From UBA10649 sp963749905 (GTDB taxonomy: Bacteria; Actinomycetota; Actinomycetes; S36-B12): a stretch of 64,000 bases of DNA. The notes under the pieces were generated by a model that saw only the letters and a program-made list of their open reading frames with translations, had not been told where the DNA came from and did not search any database. Made by a program: the position numbers and the translations under genes. This document shows positions 1-9,638 of the stretch, piece by piece (position 1 is the stretch's first letter; every line of letters begins with the position of its first letter). Location: positions 496,001-560,000 of the forward strand of contig CAVVOF010000003.1 in assembly GCA_963749905.1 (NCBI GenBank), in the 5' to 3' direction.

Positions 1-1775
1 TCCACCGCGAGGTGCTGCCCGATCTCGAGGCCGAGGGGATCTCGCTCCTGCACTTCGACGAGTTGACGCCGTCCGAGAAGGCGGACGTCGAGCAGTTCTT
101 CGACGCCAAGGTCTTCCCCGTGCTCACCCCGCTCGCGGTCGATCCGTCGCACCCGTTCCCCTACATCAGCGGCCTGTCCCTCAACCTCGCGGTCGTCGTG
201 CGCAACCCGATCACCGGAACCGAGCTGTTCGCCCGCGTCAAGGTCCCACCGCTGCTGCCCCGGTTCGTTGAGGTGAACCCCTCACGGTTCGTTCCGCTCG
301 AGGACATCATCGCCGCACACCTGGACAAGCTCTTCCCGGGAATGGAGATCGGGCAGACCCACGCCTTCCGCGTGACGCGCAATGAGGACGTCGAGGTCGA
401 GGAGGACGACGCGGAGAACCTTCTCCAGGCGCTCGAGCGCGAGCTCATGCGCCGCCGCTTCGGTCCGCCGGTTCGCCTCGAGGTCGAGGAGTCCGTCGAC
501 CCGCACGTGCTCGAACTGCTCGTCGACGAACTCGGCATCACCGAGCAGGAGGTCTTCCGGCTGCCCGGCCCGCTCGACCTGACCGGGCTGTGGACCCTCT
601 ACGCGCTGGATCGCCCGGACCTCAAGCAGCGCACCTTCGTGCCCAAGACCTCCGCGCAGCTGAGCGAGGTCGAGTCGGCGTCGGCTCCCGACGTGCTCGC
701 CGTCATGAAGGAGCGCGACGTGCTCCTCCATCACCCGTACGACTCGTTCTCCACCAGCGTCCAGCTCTTCCTCGAGCAGGCCGCGCGGGACCCGAATGTG
801 CTGGCCATCAAGCAGACCCTGTACCGCACGTCGGGCGACTCCCCCATCGTCGACGCCCTCATCTCGGCGGCGCAGCGCGGCAAGCAGGTGCTGGCCCTGG
901 TCGAGATCAAGGCTCGCTTCGACGAGCAGAACAACATCGAGTGGGCGCGCAAGCTCGAGGAGGCCGGGGTCCACGTCGTCTATGGACTCGTCGGCCTCAA
1001 GACGCACGCCAAGCTGTCGATGGTGGTCCGCGACGACGGCGATCAGCTCCGGCGGTACTGCCACGTCGGCACCGGCAACTACCACCCCAAGACCGCGCGA
1101 CTGTACGAGGACTTCGGCCTGCTCACCTGTGACCCGTCGGTGGGCGAGGACGTGTCGAACCTCTTCAACGTGCTGTCCGGCTACTCGATGAACACCCAGT
1201 ACCAACGGTTTCTCGTAGCTCCGCACTCAGTGCGGACCGGCCTAGTGGAGCGCATCGAGAAGGAGATCGAGCACCGGCGCGAGGGTCGCCTGTCTGGGAT
1301 CCGCTTCAAGTGCAACTCCATTGTCGACGAGGAGGTCATCGACGCCCTCTACCGCGCCTCGAGGGCCGGCGTGCCCGTCGACGTCTGGGTACGAGGCATC
1401 TGCGCCATCCGGCCCGGCGTGGCCGACATGAGCGAGAACGTCCGGGTCATCAGCATCCTGGGCAGGTTCCTCGAGCACTCTCGCGCCTTCTGCTTCGAGA
1501 ACGGCGGCAATCGCGAGGTCTGGATCGGCTCCGCCGACCTGATGCACCGCAATCTGGATCGCCGCGTCGAGACGCTGGTCCGCCTCGCCGACCCGGAGGA
1601 GGCCGCCGACGTCGAGTCTCTCTTCGACTTCGCCTTCGATCCGGGGACCTCCCGGTGGTCGCTCGGTCCGGACGGCACGTGGACCCGGCATCTCATCGGT
1701 CCGGACGGCGAGCCGCTCGTGGACTACCAGGAGTCACTCATCGCCCTGAAGCGCAAGCGGCTCTTCGCCCCGTGA
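1..1775 (+). CDS. ppk1: Polyphosphate kinase 1 (5' end outside window)
   Basis: Polyphosphate kinase reversibly transfers the gamma-phosphate of ATP to inorganic polyphosphate. The frame is already open at the first base, so roughly the first 100-130 residues of a ~700-residue family member lie outside the window. The active-site histidine motif CHVGTGNYHPKTARLYEDF (about nt 1060-1116) is present. So are the second conserved histidine in FLEHSRAFCFENGG (about nt 1467-1508) and the IGSADLMHRNLD segment after it. The stop codon overlaps the GTG start of the downstream CYTH-CHAD gene (GTGA), which predicts translational coupling. CHAD proteins are associated with polyphosphate, so the pair makes biochemical sense. 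Confidence 0.97.
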   Translation, partial: HREVLPDLEAEGISLLHFDELTPSEKADVEQFFDAKVFPVLTPLAVDPSHPFPYISGLSLNLAVVVRNPITGTELFARVKVPPLLPRFVEVNPSRFVPLEDIIAAHLDKLFPGMEIGQTHAFRVTRNEDVEVEEDDAENLLQALERELMRRRFGPPVRLEVEESVDPHVLELLVDELGITEQEVFRLPGPLDLTGLWTLYALDRPDLKQRTFVPKTSAQLSEVESASAPDVLAVMKERDVLLHHPYDSFSTSVQLFLEQAARDPNVLAIKQTLYRTSGDSPIVDALISAAQRGKQVLALVEIKARFDEQNNIEWARKLEEAGVHVVYGLVGLKTHAKLSMVVRDDGDQLRRYCHVGTGNYHPKTARLYEDFGLLTCDPSVGEDVSNLFNVLSGYSMNTQYQRFLVAPHSVRTGLVERIEKEIEHRREGRLSGIRFKCNSIVDEEVIDALYRASRAGVPVDVWVRGICAIRPGVADMSENVRVISILGRFLEHSRAFCFENGGNREVWIGSADLMHRNLDRRVETLVRLADPEEAADVESLFDFAFDPGTSRWSLGPDGTWTRHLIGPDGEPLVDYQESLIALKRKRLFAP

Positions 1776-3310
1776 CCACCCCGACCACGCACCGCGAGGT
1801 GGAGCACAAGTTCCGCGTCCATGCGATGTTCGACCTGCCTGACTTCGTTGCTGCCGGGATCGCCCCGGCTGCCGAGTCGAGCCCGACGTTCGTGATGCAT
1901 GCCGTCTACCACGACACGGCCGACCTGACGCTGTTCCGCTGGGGAGTAACCCTGCGCCGCCGAGAGGGTGGGTCCGACGAGGGGTGGCACATGAAGCTGC
2001 CGGTCGCCGGCGCCGACGGATCGTCTCGGGACGAGCTGCGGCTTCCGCTGACTGCCGGTGCCGTGGGTGCAGTCCCGGCCGGCTTCGTCGAAGTCGTCTC
2101 GCCGCTGCTGCGCGAGCAGGCCCTCCAGCCCATGGTGACCCTGTCCACCGAGCGAACGCCGAGCATCCTCCGCGCGGCCGACGGCCGCCCGCTGCTCGAG
2201 GTCGTCGACGACATCGTGTCGGTCCTGCGCGACGGCCGCACGGTGTCCGTCTTCCGCGAGGTGGAGGTCGAGGCGCTCGACTCCGGTGACGACGAGGCCA
2301 TGACGCTCATGGCCGCGGTCGGCGCCCACCTGGTGTCACTCGGCGCGGAGACGAGTTCCGTGAGCAAGGCGGCAAGTGCGCTCGGGCCGCGCACCGCGGA
2401 GCCGCCGGACGTCCCGGTCTGGCCGATGCCCGCGCCCGACGGCCTTGCCGTCGATGCGATCCGCGCCGTCCTCGCCCAGCACGTGCGCCACCTGCTCATG
2501 GCCGATATCGGTGTGCGACGCGATCTGCCCGACTCGGTGCACCAGATGCGGGTCGCGGCCCGGCGCATTCGCAGCGCCCTCGGCACGTTCGCCCCTCTCA
2601 TCGATCCCGACGCCGACGCGCGCCTGCGGGAGGAGCTCAAGTGGATCGCCAGTGAGCTCGGGGCCATCCGCGACACCGAGGTCATGCTGGAACGACTGGA
2701 CGAGCACGCGGCACAACTCGATGATCCCCTCGACACGGATCGCTGCCGGTCGGCGATCGACCCCCTGCTCAAGGCCCGGCTCTCCGCCGCCCGGTCCAGC
2801 GCGTTGGCCGCCCTGCGCAGCGACCGCCACCAGCAGCTGGTCGACGACCTGATGTCGGCGGCGATCGACCCGCCGGTGACCGATGCGGCCTACGCCCCCT
2901 GCGAGGACGTGCTGTTCCCGCTCGTGGCCCGCACCTGGCGGAAGCTGCGCCGAACCATCATGGCCCTGGAGATCGACGGGCCGAGCACCACCTGGCATGC
3001 GGCGCGCATCAAGGCCAAGCGGGCCCGCTACGCGGCGGAGTCGGTGGCGCCGATCTTCGGCAAGCGGATGGGGCGGTACGCCGACCGCATGTCCGACGTC
3101 ACGGAGCTCCTCGGCGAGCATCAGGATGCGCATGTGGCGCAGACGATCCTGCGCGAGCTGGCGGGTCACCCCGACGTCGACGGCGCCACGGGGCTGTCAC
3201 TCGGGATCCTGCACGAACACGAGGCCGAAGAGGAGATCCTCGACCGGTTTCGGTTCGAGGAGTTGTGGCCCAAGGCGATGCGCAGCGCCCAGCGCGCGGG
3301 GGTGGCCTGA
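1772..3310 (+). CDS. CYTH-CHAD domain protein
   Basis: A 512-residue two-domain protein. The N-terminal CYTH domain (triphosphate tunnel metalloenzyme fold) shows the E-x-E-x-K signature as E9, E11 and K13 in REVEHKFRV. From about residue 225 the sequence is a CHAD domain, rich in conserved His/Arg-containing helices such as DSVHQMRVAARRIRSALG; this domain is known to bind polyphosphate. The GTG start overlaps the ppk1 stop by four bases and fixes the N-terminus just ahead of the CYTH signature. The likely role is polyphosphate binding or triphosphate hydrolysis coupled to PPK1. No catalytic assignment beyond the CYTH fold is possible from sequence. Confidence 0.93.
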   Translation: MTTPTTHREVEHKFRVHAMFDLPDFVAAGIAPAAESSPTFVMHAVYHDTADLTLFRWGVTLRRREGGSDEGWHMKLPVAGADGSSRDELRLPLTAGAVGAVPAGFVEVVSPLLREQALQPMVTLSTERTPSILRAADGRPLLEVVDDIVSVLRDGRTVSVFREVEVEALDSGDDEAMTLMAAVGAHLVSLGAETSSVSKAASALGPRTAEPPDVPVWPMPAPDGLAVDAIRAVLAQHVRHLLMADIGVRRDLPDSVHQMRVAARRIRSALGTFAPLIDPDADARLREELKWIASELGAIRDTEVMLERLDEHAAQLDDPLDTDRCRSAIDPLLKARLSAARSSALAALRSDRHQQLVDDLMSAAIDPPVTDAAYAPCEDVLFPLVARTWRKLRRTIMALEIDGPSTTWHAARIKAKRARYAAESVAPIFGKRMGRYADRMSDVTELLGEHQDAHVAQTILRELAGHPDVDGATGLSLGILHEHEAEEEILDRFRFEELWPKAMRSAQRAGVA

Positions 3311-3312
3311 CG

Positions 3313-4251
3313 ATGGGAGCGTCGTCGCCGATCCGGGCCGCGGGCGTGGTGCTTCTGCGCGAAGGCACCGAGGGGCAGGAGTTCCTGCTCGTGCACCGTC
3401 CGGGGCGCGCCGACTGGTCCCTGCCCAAGGGCAAGATCGAGGCTGGTGAGCATGCGATCGCGGCGGCGGTCCGCGAATGCGACGAGGAGTCCGGGTACTC
3501 CCCCATCCTGATGGCACCCCTGCCCATGCAGTCGTACAGCATCGGCAGCCAGCCGAAGGTCGTGCACTACTGGCGGGCGCGTATCCGGGAGGAACTCGGC
3601 TTCGCCCCGGATGACGAGGTGGACGAGATCCTGTGGCTCCCCGTGAGCGAGGCTCCCGGGCAGCTGACCTACCCCTCAGAAGTGGGTCTCGTCGACATCG
3701 CGGCGTCGCTCGAGGACACCGTCCCGTTGGTCATCCTGCGGCACTCCCAGGCGCTGAAGCGCTCGCAGTTCGACGGGAAGATCGACTCGGAGCGGCCGCT
3801 GAGTGGCAAGGGTCGCACGCACAGCAAGGCCCTCGTCGGGCTGCTCGAGGCCTACGGGATCACCTCCCTCCACTCCAGCCCGTCGCGGCGCTGCGTGGAC
3901 ACGCTCAAGCGGTACGCCAAGAGCGCGGATCAACCGGTCCAAACGGATCAGCGGCTGAGCGAGGAGTCGTTCGACGACGATCCCGACGCCAGCCGCCGCG
4001 CGGCGGTGGAGCTGGCGCTGACTCCCGAGCCATTGGCCTTGTGCTCGCACCGACCCGTGCTGCCCGCCATCCTGGAGGCGGTCGCGGCGGCGCTGGGCAT
4101 GGACCCCGACGACCGCCGGTGGCGCAAGGACTGGGACGCCAAGCTCCCGACCAGCGGTTTCCTCGTGGTCCATCGGGCGTTCGACGAGGACGGCAACGCG
4201 CACGTGGTCGCCATCGAGCAGCACTCGCTGAGTGGCATCGGCGGCAACTGA
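3313..4251 (+). CDS. mutT1: MutT1-type Nudix hydrolase with C-terminal histidine phosphatase domain
   Basis: A 312-residue protein, close in size to mycobacterial MutT1. The Nudix box is intact at residues 40-62 (GKIEAGE...REcdEESGY), preceded by WSLPKG. The C-terminal half, from about residue 138, is a histidine phosphatase domain: ILRHSQALKR carries the first catalytic histidine (RHS in place of the usual RHG) and LCSHRPVLPAI the second, near residue 245. The family sanitises oxidised nucleotides or hydrolyses diadenosine polyphosphates. ATG at 3313 lies 2 nt after the CHAD stop, making it the third gene of a ppk1 operon. In mycobacteria mutT1 also neighbours ppk1. Confidence 0.9.
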   Translation: MGASSPIRAAGVVLLREGTEGQEFLLVHRPGRADWSLPKGKIEAGEHAIAAAVRECDEESGYSPILMAPLPMQSYSIGSQPKVVHYWRARIREELGFAPDDEVDEILWLPVSEAPGQLTYPSEVGLVDIAASLEDTVPLVILRHSQALKRSQFDGKIDSERPLSGKGRTHSKALVGLLEAYGITSLHSSPSRRCVDTLKRYAKSADQPVQTDQRLSEESFDDDPDASRRAAVELALTPEPLALCSHRPVLPAILEAVAAALGMDPDDRRWRKDWDAKLPTSGFLVVHRAFDEDGNAHVVAIEQHSLSGIGGN

Positions 4252-4291
4252 GGCCGGCCGCCGCAGGGCCCCGGACCGGCCCCTGCCTCCG

Positions 4292-5544
4292 TCACAGGGT
4301 CGCGGTGACGCCCTTCCCGAGGCAGACCACGCCGCCGTCGCTGACGGTGTAGCGCTCGCGGTCCCGCTCGAGGTCGACGCCGATCTGCGCGCCGTCGGGA
4401 ACCTGACCACGTTCTTGTCGAGGATGGCCCGACGGACGACGGCATCCCGGCCGATGCTCACGCCCGGCATGATCACCGCTGCCCTCGACGTAGGCGCCCT
4501 CGCGGATGTTGACGTCGTAGGAGAGCACGCAGTTGCGCACGTGCGCCCCCGCCACGATCGATCCCCGCGCCCACCATCGACTCGTGGCTGTTGCCGCCCT
4601 CGACGAACTTGGCGGGGGACAGCGGCGGCAGGTTCGACAGGATCGGCCAACGCCGGTTGTAGAGGTTGAAGATCGGGTGCACGGACACGAGGTCCATGTG
4701 GGCGTCGTGGTAGGCGTCGAGCGTCCCGACGTCGCGCCAGTAGCCGCGGTCGCGGTCGGTCGAGCCGGGCACCACGTTCTCGGCGAAGTCGTAGACTTGC
4801 GCCAGCCCCTGCGCGGTCATCATCGGGATGATGTTGCCGCCCATGTCGTGGACCGAGCCGTCGTCGCCGGCGTCATGCGCAGCGCCTCGATCAGCACGTC
4901 GGTGGTGAAGACGTAGTTGCCCATCGACACGTAGACTGGTCGCGGTCGCCCGGGATGGTCGGCGGGTCCTTCGGCTTCTCGACGAACTGGGCGATCGCGC
5001 GCCGTCGGCGCGCGGTCTCGATGACGCCGAACTGGTCGGCCTGCTCCTTCGGGATGCGGATGCCCGCGACGGTGACGCCGGCACCGGAGTCGATGTGGTC
5101 CTGGACCATCTGCTGCGGGTCCATGCGATAGACGTGGTCGGCGCCGAAGACCACGACGTAGTCCGGCTCCTCGTCGTACACCAGGTTGAGGCTCTGGAAG
5201 ATGGCGTCGGCGCTGCCCGTGTACCACCGCGGCCCGAGTCGCTGCTGCGCCGGCACCGGCGTGATGTAGTCGCCCAGCAGCGTCGACATGCGCCACGTCT
5301 GGGTGATGTGCCGGTCGAGGCTGTGCGACTTGTACTGCGTGAGCACGCAGATCCGCCGAAGTCCGGCGTTGACGAGGTTGGACAGCACGAAGTCGACGAG
5401 CCGGTACGAGCCTCCGAACGGAACCGCCGGCTTCGCGCGGTCGGCGGTCAGCGGCATCAGCCGCTTGCCCTCGCCACCGGCGAGGACGATGGCCGACACG
5501 CGCGGATCACTGCTCACAGTCGAAACCCTAGTCCGGTCCGCCAT
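4292..5544 (-). CDS. glgC: Glucose-1-phosphate adenylyltransferase, frameshifted
   Basis: ADP-glucose pyrophosphorylase makes ADP-glucose for glycogen or maltose-1-phosphate synthesis. The pieces, read across frames, give a near-complete GlgC of about 408-417 residues: VSAIVLAGGEGKRLMPLT and KPAVPFGGSYRLVDFVLSN at the N-terminus, FGADHVYRMD in the centre, then the left-handed beta-helix and GVDLERDRERYTVSDGG at the C-terminus. At least five one-base shifts occur near 4935, 4868, 4560, 4480 and 4410. Each is repaired by adding or removing a single G or C, and the net length fits (-1 mod 3). The true start may be the GTG at 5517, which a TAGGGT box precedes. The gene is divergent from glgA. Confidence 0.88.
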
Positions 5545-5572
5545 CGCGTGGGCACCCTTGAAGCAACACCTC

Positions 5573-5587
5573 TAGGCTCAGGGCGTG
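5573..5587 (+). promoter_or_regulatory. Leaderless promoter of glgA
   Basis: TAGGCT (5573-5578) is followed after six bases by GTG 5585. On the opposite strand TAGGGT lies seven bases before the GTG at 5517, a possible leaderless start for glgC. Confidence 0.45.
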
Positions 5588-6743
5588 CGCATCGGAATGC
5601 TGACCAGGGAATGGCCGCCGGACGTCTACGGAGGAGCCGGAGTGCACGTCGAGCACCTGGCGCGAGCAGCTCCGTCGGCTGATCGACGTCGACGTCCACT
5701 GCTTCGGCGAGCCCCGCGGCGACGCATTCGCGCACGCGGTACCCGCGTCGCTGCTCGAGGCCAACGCAGCGATCCAGACCGCTCGCGCGTCGACCTCGAC
5801 ATGGTCGGAGCACGACGGACGTCGACCTGCTGCACTCGCACACCTGGTACGCCAACCTCGCCGGGCACCTCGCCGGCCAGCTGCACGGGGTGCCGCACGT
5901 GCTCACCGCGCACTCGCTCGAGCCGCTCCGGCCGTGGAAGGCGGAGCAGCTCGGCGGTGGGTACCGGGTGTCCTCGTGGGTGGAGCGCACCGCCTACGAG
6001 GCGGCCGCCCGATCATCGCGGTCGTCGACGGGATGAACGCCGACGTGCTCGACGCCTACCCGTTCGTCGACCCGGACCGCGTGCACGTGGTGCGCAACGG
6101 CATCGACACCGTCGTCTAGCACCCCGACCCCGAGCCACGGCGCTGGCGAGGGCTACGGCGTCGACCAGACCCGGCCCTACGTCGTGTTCGTCGGGCGCAT
6201 CACCCGGCAGAAGGGCATCGTGCACCTGCTGGACGCTGCCGCGCACTTCGAGGACGACGTCCAGCTCGTGCTCTGCGCGTCCTCGCCCGACACCCCGGAG
6301 ATCGGCGCGGAGACTCGCCGCCGTCGGTCGCCGCGCGCCGAGCGCGGGGAGAGCGTGGTCTGGATCAAGGAGCAGGTCGCCCGCCCCCGGGTCGTCGCAG
6401 CTGTTCACCAACGCCCTCGCGTTCCTCTGCCCCTCGGTCTACGAGCCGCTCGGCATCGTCAACCTCGAGGCGATGGCCTGCGAGACCGCGGTGGTCGCCT
6501 CCGACGTCGGCGGCATCCCCGAGGTGGTGGTCGACGGCGACACCGGACTGCTGGTGCACTACGACGCCGACGAGCCGAGGCCTTCGAGCACGCGTTCGCC
6601 GAGGCGGTGAACGCGCTCGCGCACGACCCGGCGCGCGCTCGCGCGATGGGCCGACTGGGTCGGGCTCGCGCCGTGCGCGACTTCGGGTGGGAGCGATCGT
6701 GGAGCAGACCGTCGCCGTGTACGACGCAGCCCTCCGCGGGTGA
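5585..6743 (+). CDS. glgA: GT4-family glycogen / maltose-1-phosphate synthase, frameshifted
   Basis: Glycosyltransferase family 4 enzyme of the GlgA/GlgM type, using ADP-glucose from the divergent GlgC. In mycobacteria the same divergent pair is glgM/glgC. Recognisable blocks fall in different frames: RIGMLTREWPPDVYGGAGVHVEHL (5588-5660), DLLHSHTWYANLAGHLAGQLHGVPHVLTAHSLEPLRPWK in part near 5825-5940, VHVVRNGIDT near 6090, VVFVGRITRQKGIVHLLDAA near 6182-6240, and the nucleotide-sugar E-x7-E region PSVYEPLGIVNLEAMACETAVV in part near 6433. At least six shifts and an in-frame TAG at 6117 interrupt it. GTG 5585 is preceded by TAGGCT at a leaderless spacing. Function is clear; the sequence quality is poor here. 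Confidence 0.82.
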
Positions 6744-7697
6744 GTGACGTCGCCGAGCCGTCCCGGGAGTAGCGCACGCACGACACGGCACCCGGTGACC
6801 GGCTACCTGCTCTATCTCGTCGCGGCCTTCCTGTTCGCACTCAACGGCACGATCTCGAAGTCGATCCTGCTCATCGGGGTCGAGCCGGCCCGCCTGTCGC
6901 AGCTGCGGGTCACGGCTCGCCTTGGTGATCCTGCTCGTCGTCGTCGCACTCACCCGTCCGAGGCGGCTGCGCATCCGGCGCGACGAGATCGGCCCGCTGC
7001 TCGTCTACGGCATCTTCGGCGTCGCGATGACGCAGTACCTCTACTTCGTCGCCATCGGCCTGCTGCCCGTCGGCGTCGCCCTGCTCTTCGAGTTCACCGC
7101 GCCGATCATGGTGGCGCTGTGGTTCCGCTTCGGGCTCAAGGACCGCACCCCGCGCGTCGTCTGGCTCGCGCTGCTGATCGCGCTGGTCGGCCTCGCGATG
7201 GTCGCGCAGGTCTGGCAGGGGTTCACGCTCGATCGTCCTCGGGGTCGCCGCCGCCTTCGGCGCGGCCGCCTGCGCTGGCGCTCTACTTCCTGCTCGGCGA
7301 GCGCTGGTGCCGACCGGAACCGCGGGACCCGGTGTCGCTGACGATGTGGGGGTTCGGTGCGGCCGCCCTCTTCTGGGCGATCGTCCAGCCGTGGTGGTCG
7401 TTCCCCTGGGCGGACCTGTCCGGGTCCGGGTACCCGCTCGGCGAGGACGGGTCGGCGGTCGCGTCTGGGGCTCTGTGCCTACATGGTCGTCCTCGGCACC
7501 GTCGTCCCGTTCTGGCTCTCGTCGTCTCGCTGCAGCACCTCCGGGCCACGCAGGCGTCCGTGGTCGGGATGACCGAGCCGGTCCTCGCCAGTTTCATCGC
7601 GTGGGCGGCGCTTGGCGAGGTCCTCTCCCCCGTCCAGATCGTCGGGGCAGTCACCGTCCTCGTCGGCGTCTACCTGGCCGAGCGTTATCGGGAGTGA
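6744..7697 (+). CDS. EamA/DMT-family permease, frameshifted
   Basis: Membrane permease of the EamA (drug/metabolite transporter) superfamily with about ten hydrophobic segments in two repeats. The first repeat begins VTGYLLYLVAAFLFALNG and contains YLYFVAIGLLPVGVALLFEF. The second ends QASVVGMTEPVLASFIAWAALGEVLSP in part, then GAVTVLVGVYLAER, the classical EamA C-terminal signature. The frame is broken near 6920, 7235, 7273, 7470 and 7515, all repairable by one-base edits. The GTG start at 6744 immediately follows the glgA stop. The substrate is unknown. Confidence 0.8.
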   Translation: MTSPSRPGSSARTTRHPVTGYLLYLVAAFLFALNGTISKSILLIGVEPARLSQLRVTARLGDPARRRRTHPSEAAAHPARRDRPAARLRHLRRRDDAVPLLRRHRPAARRRRPALRVHRADHGGAVVPLRAQGPHPARRLARAADRAGRPRDGRAGLAGVHARSSSGSPPPSARPPALALYFLLGERWCRPEPRDPVSLTMWGFGAAALFWAIVQPWWSFPWADLSGSGYPLGEDGSAVASGALCLHGRPRHRRPVLALVVSLQHLRATQASVVGMTEPVLASFIAWAALGEVLSPVQIVGAVTVLVGVYLAERYRE

Positions 7698-7709
7698 GTG
7701 CGGCGATAC

Positions 7710-7725
7710 TAGGCTCCGCCGCATG
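7710..7725 (+). promoter_or_regulatory. Leaderless promoter of the YdeI-like gene
   Basis: TAGGCT (7710-7715) lies seven bases before ATG 7723, and no ribosome-binding site is present. It is the same box as at glgA. Confidence 0.45.
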
Positions 7726-8163
7726 CGCATGGCCCTCGACGTCATTCCGACCGGTCGCACCACGGCGACCGTCATCCTCAGCCAGGCTCAGGTCGACGAG
7801 CTGCGCGGCGCTCCGGGCCGGGGACGCGTGCCAGTGGCCATCGACTTCGGCGGCCGCACGTTCCGCACCAGCGTGTCCGTCTACCGCGGCGAGTGGATGA
7901 TGGTGGTCAACCAGGAGATGCGGGAGGGTGGCCTGGCCCCCGGCTCCGTGTACGACGTGGACATCCGCATGGACACCGAGGAGCGCACCGTCGAGGTGCC
8001 CGACGATCTCGCCACGGCCCTCGCCGAGGCTGGCGTGCGCGAGGCCTTCGACCGACTCGCGTACACGCACCGCAAGGAGCACGTCCGCGCGGTCGAGGAC
8101 GCCAAGAAGCCGGAGACCCGCGCTCGTCGGATCAGCAAGGTGATCGAGGCACTGCAGGCGTAG
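7723..8163 (+). CDS. DUF1905 / YdeI-like protein
   Basis: A 146-residue soluble protein. The first ~90 residues resemble DUF1905 (VPVAIDFGGRTFRTSVSVYRGEWMM in part, then GSVYDVDIRMD). The C-terminus resembles the YdeI/OmpD-associated domain, with AFDRLAYTHRKEHVRAVEDA and a terminal ARRISKVIEAL. That C-terminal motif is typical of small proteins annotated as bacteriocin-protection or YdeI family, whose biochemical role is not established. ATG 7723 lies 7 nt after TAGGCT, so a leaderless start is likely. It runs convergently into the aldehyde dehydrogenase, with two bases between stops. Confidence 0.8.
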   Translation: MRMALDVIPTGRTTATVILSQAQVDELRGAPGRGRVPVAIDFGGRTFRTSVSVYRGEWMMVVNQEMREGGLAPGSVYDVDIRMDTEERTVEVPDDLATALAEAGVREAFDRLAYTHRKEHVRAVEDAKKPETRARRISKVIEALQA

Positions 8164-8165
8164 CG

Positions 8166-9638
8166 CTACGCCCGGAGCACGAAGGGGTCGCCGACCGGCT
8201 CGTCACTCGACTCCACCCACACGCCCTTCGGCTGGGTGAACTCCGCGAACCCGTCCATGCCGTTCTCCCGGCCGTAGCCGGACAGCTTGTTGCCGCCGAA
8301 CGGGGTGGCGAACTGAAGCGCCCGGTACATGTTCACCCAGACCGTGCCCGTGTCCAGCGAGCCCGCCACCCGGTGGGCCCGGCCGAGGTCCCGCGTCCAG
8401 ACGCCGGCCGCGAGCGCGAACGGAGAGTCGTTCGCGATCGCGATGGCCTCCTCCTCGTCCGAGAACCGGATGACGGAGAGCACCGGACCGAAGAGCTCGT
8501 TGCGCGCCACCGACATGTCGTTGCTCACGTGATCGAGGACCGTGGGGGCGTAGAACCAGCCGTGGTCCGGGCGGTCCGCCTCGTCGCCGCCGTACACCAG
8601 GCTGGCACCCTCCCCGACCGCCTCCTGCACGCGCATCCGCACGCCGTCGAGGATCTTCTCCTGCGACATCGGCCCCATCTCCGTCTCCTCGGAGGTGGGA
8701 TCGCCGAGGCGGATGGTCCGTGCCCGAGCCGCGATCCGCTCCACCAGCTCGTCCGCGACTCCGGACTGGACCAGCAGCCGCGATCCGGCCACGCACGTCT
8801 GTCCGGCGGCCGCGAAGATGCCCGCGATCACCCCGTTGACGACGTCGTCGACGCGCACGTCGTCGAAGAAGATGTTGGCGCTCTTGCCGCCGAGTTCGAG
8901 GACCAGCGGCTTGAGATGCTCGGCAGCGCGCGCTGCCACGAAGCGGGCACTGTCCGGCCCGCCGGTGAACCACACCTTGCGCACCTGCGGGTGCGCGACC
9001 ACCGCGTCCCCCGCCTCATGCCCGTACCCGGTGACCACGTTCAGGCAGCCGTCGGGCAGCCCCGCCTGCTGCGCGAGCTCACCGAGCCGGAGCAGCGACA
9101 GGGAGTTCACCTCCGGCGGCTTGACGATGACGGTGTTGCCGGCAGCCAGCGCGGGGGCCAGGCCCATGCCGCCGAGCAGCATCGGCGAGTTGAAGGCGGG
9201 GATCACGCCGACCACCCCGAACGGGATGCGCTGGGTGTACACGGTCAGGCTGGCCCGATCCTGCGGGATCGTCCGGCCCTCGGTCTGATAGGCGAGCGAC
9301 GCGTAGTAGTGGTACCAGGCGCGCAGCGAGACCATCTGCCCTCTGACCTCCCGCACCACCTTGCCGGCGTCGCGGGCCTCGAGGGCGGCCAGTTCGTCGG
9401 CATGCTCCGCGATCAGGTCACCTAGTCGCCAGATGACCTCCGCTCGACGGGTCGGACCCGCCGAGCGCCAGGCCGCGAACGCCGTGGAGGCAGCTGCAGC
9501 AGCGGCGGCCACATCGGCGGCGTTGCCGCGCGCGATCTCGGCCCACGGCAACGTGGTCATCGGGTCGTGGGTGGGCAGGAAGTCCCCCGAGTCGGGCGCC
9601 GTTCGCGTGCCGTTGATCCAATGCAGGTGTCGATCCAT
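8166..9638 (-). CDS. Aldehyde dehydrogenase (module 1)
   Basis: NAD(P)-dependent aldehyde dehydrogenase of 490 residues, intact. The catalytic glutamate lies in LVLELGGKSANIFFDD and the nucleophilic cysteine in AAGQTCVAGSRLLVQ. FGVVGVIPAFNSPMLLG and the C-terminal TPFGGNKLSGYGRENG are standard family landmarks. ATG 9638 overlaps the stop of the GntR regulator upstream (TGATG), so the two are translationally coupled. With a second ALDH and the glutamine-synthetase-like ligase nearby, a role in oxidising an amine-derived aldehyde is plausible, but the substrate is not determined. Confidence 0.93.
   Translation of the reverse strand: MDRHLHWINGTRTAPDSGDFLPTHDPMTTLPWAEIARGNAADVAAAAAAASTAFAAWRSAGPTRRAEVIWRLGDLIAEHADELAALEARDAGKVVREVRGQMVSLRAWYHYYASLAYQTEGRTIPQDRASLTVYTQRIPFGVVGVIPAFNSPMLLGGMGLAPALAAGNTVIVKPPEVNSLSLLRLGELAQQAGLPDGCLNVVTGYGHEAGDAVVAHPQVRKVWFTGGPDSARFVAARAAEHLKPLVLELGGKSANIFFDDVRVDDVVNGVIAGIFAAAGQTCVAGSRLLVQSGVADELVERIAARARTIRLGDPTSEETEMGPMSQEKILDGVRMRVQEAVGEGASLVYGGDEADRPDHGWFYAPTVLDHVSNDMSVARNELFGPVLSVIRFSDEEEAIAIANDSPFALAAGVWTRDLGRAHRVAGSLDTGTVWVNMYRALQFATPFGGNKLSGYGRENGMDGFAEFTQPKGVWVESSDEPVGDPFVLRA

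Noticed and set aside
282..1226. Long antisense reading frames throughout the window
   Set aside because: High GC content creates long stop-free shadows opposite real genes. They are Arg/Ala-rich, lack ribosome-binding sites and overlap well-supported conserved proteins.
6117..6119. In-frame TAG in the glgA-like gene read as readthrough or true pseudogene stop
   Set aside because: It sits in the most error-dense stretch of the window, with multiple indels either side. A one-base miscall (TGG or TAC) is the simpler explanation.
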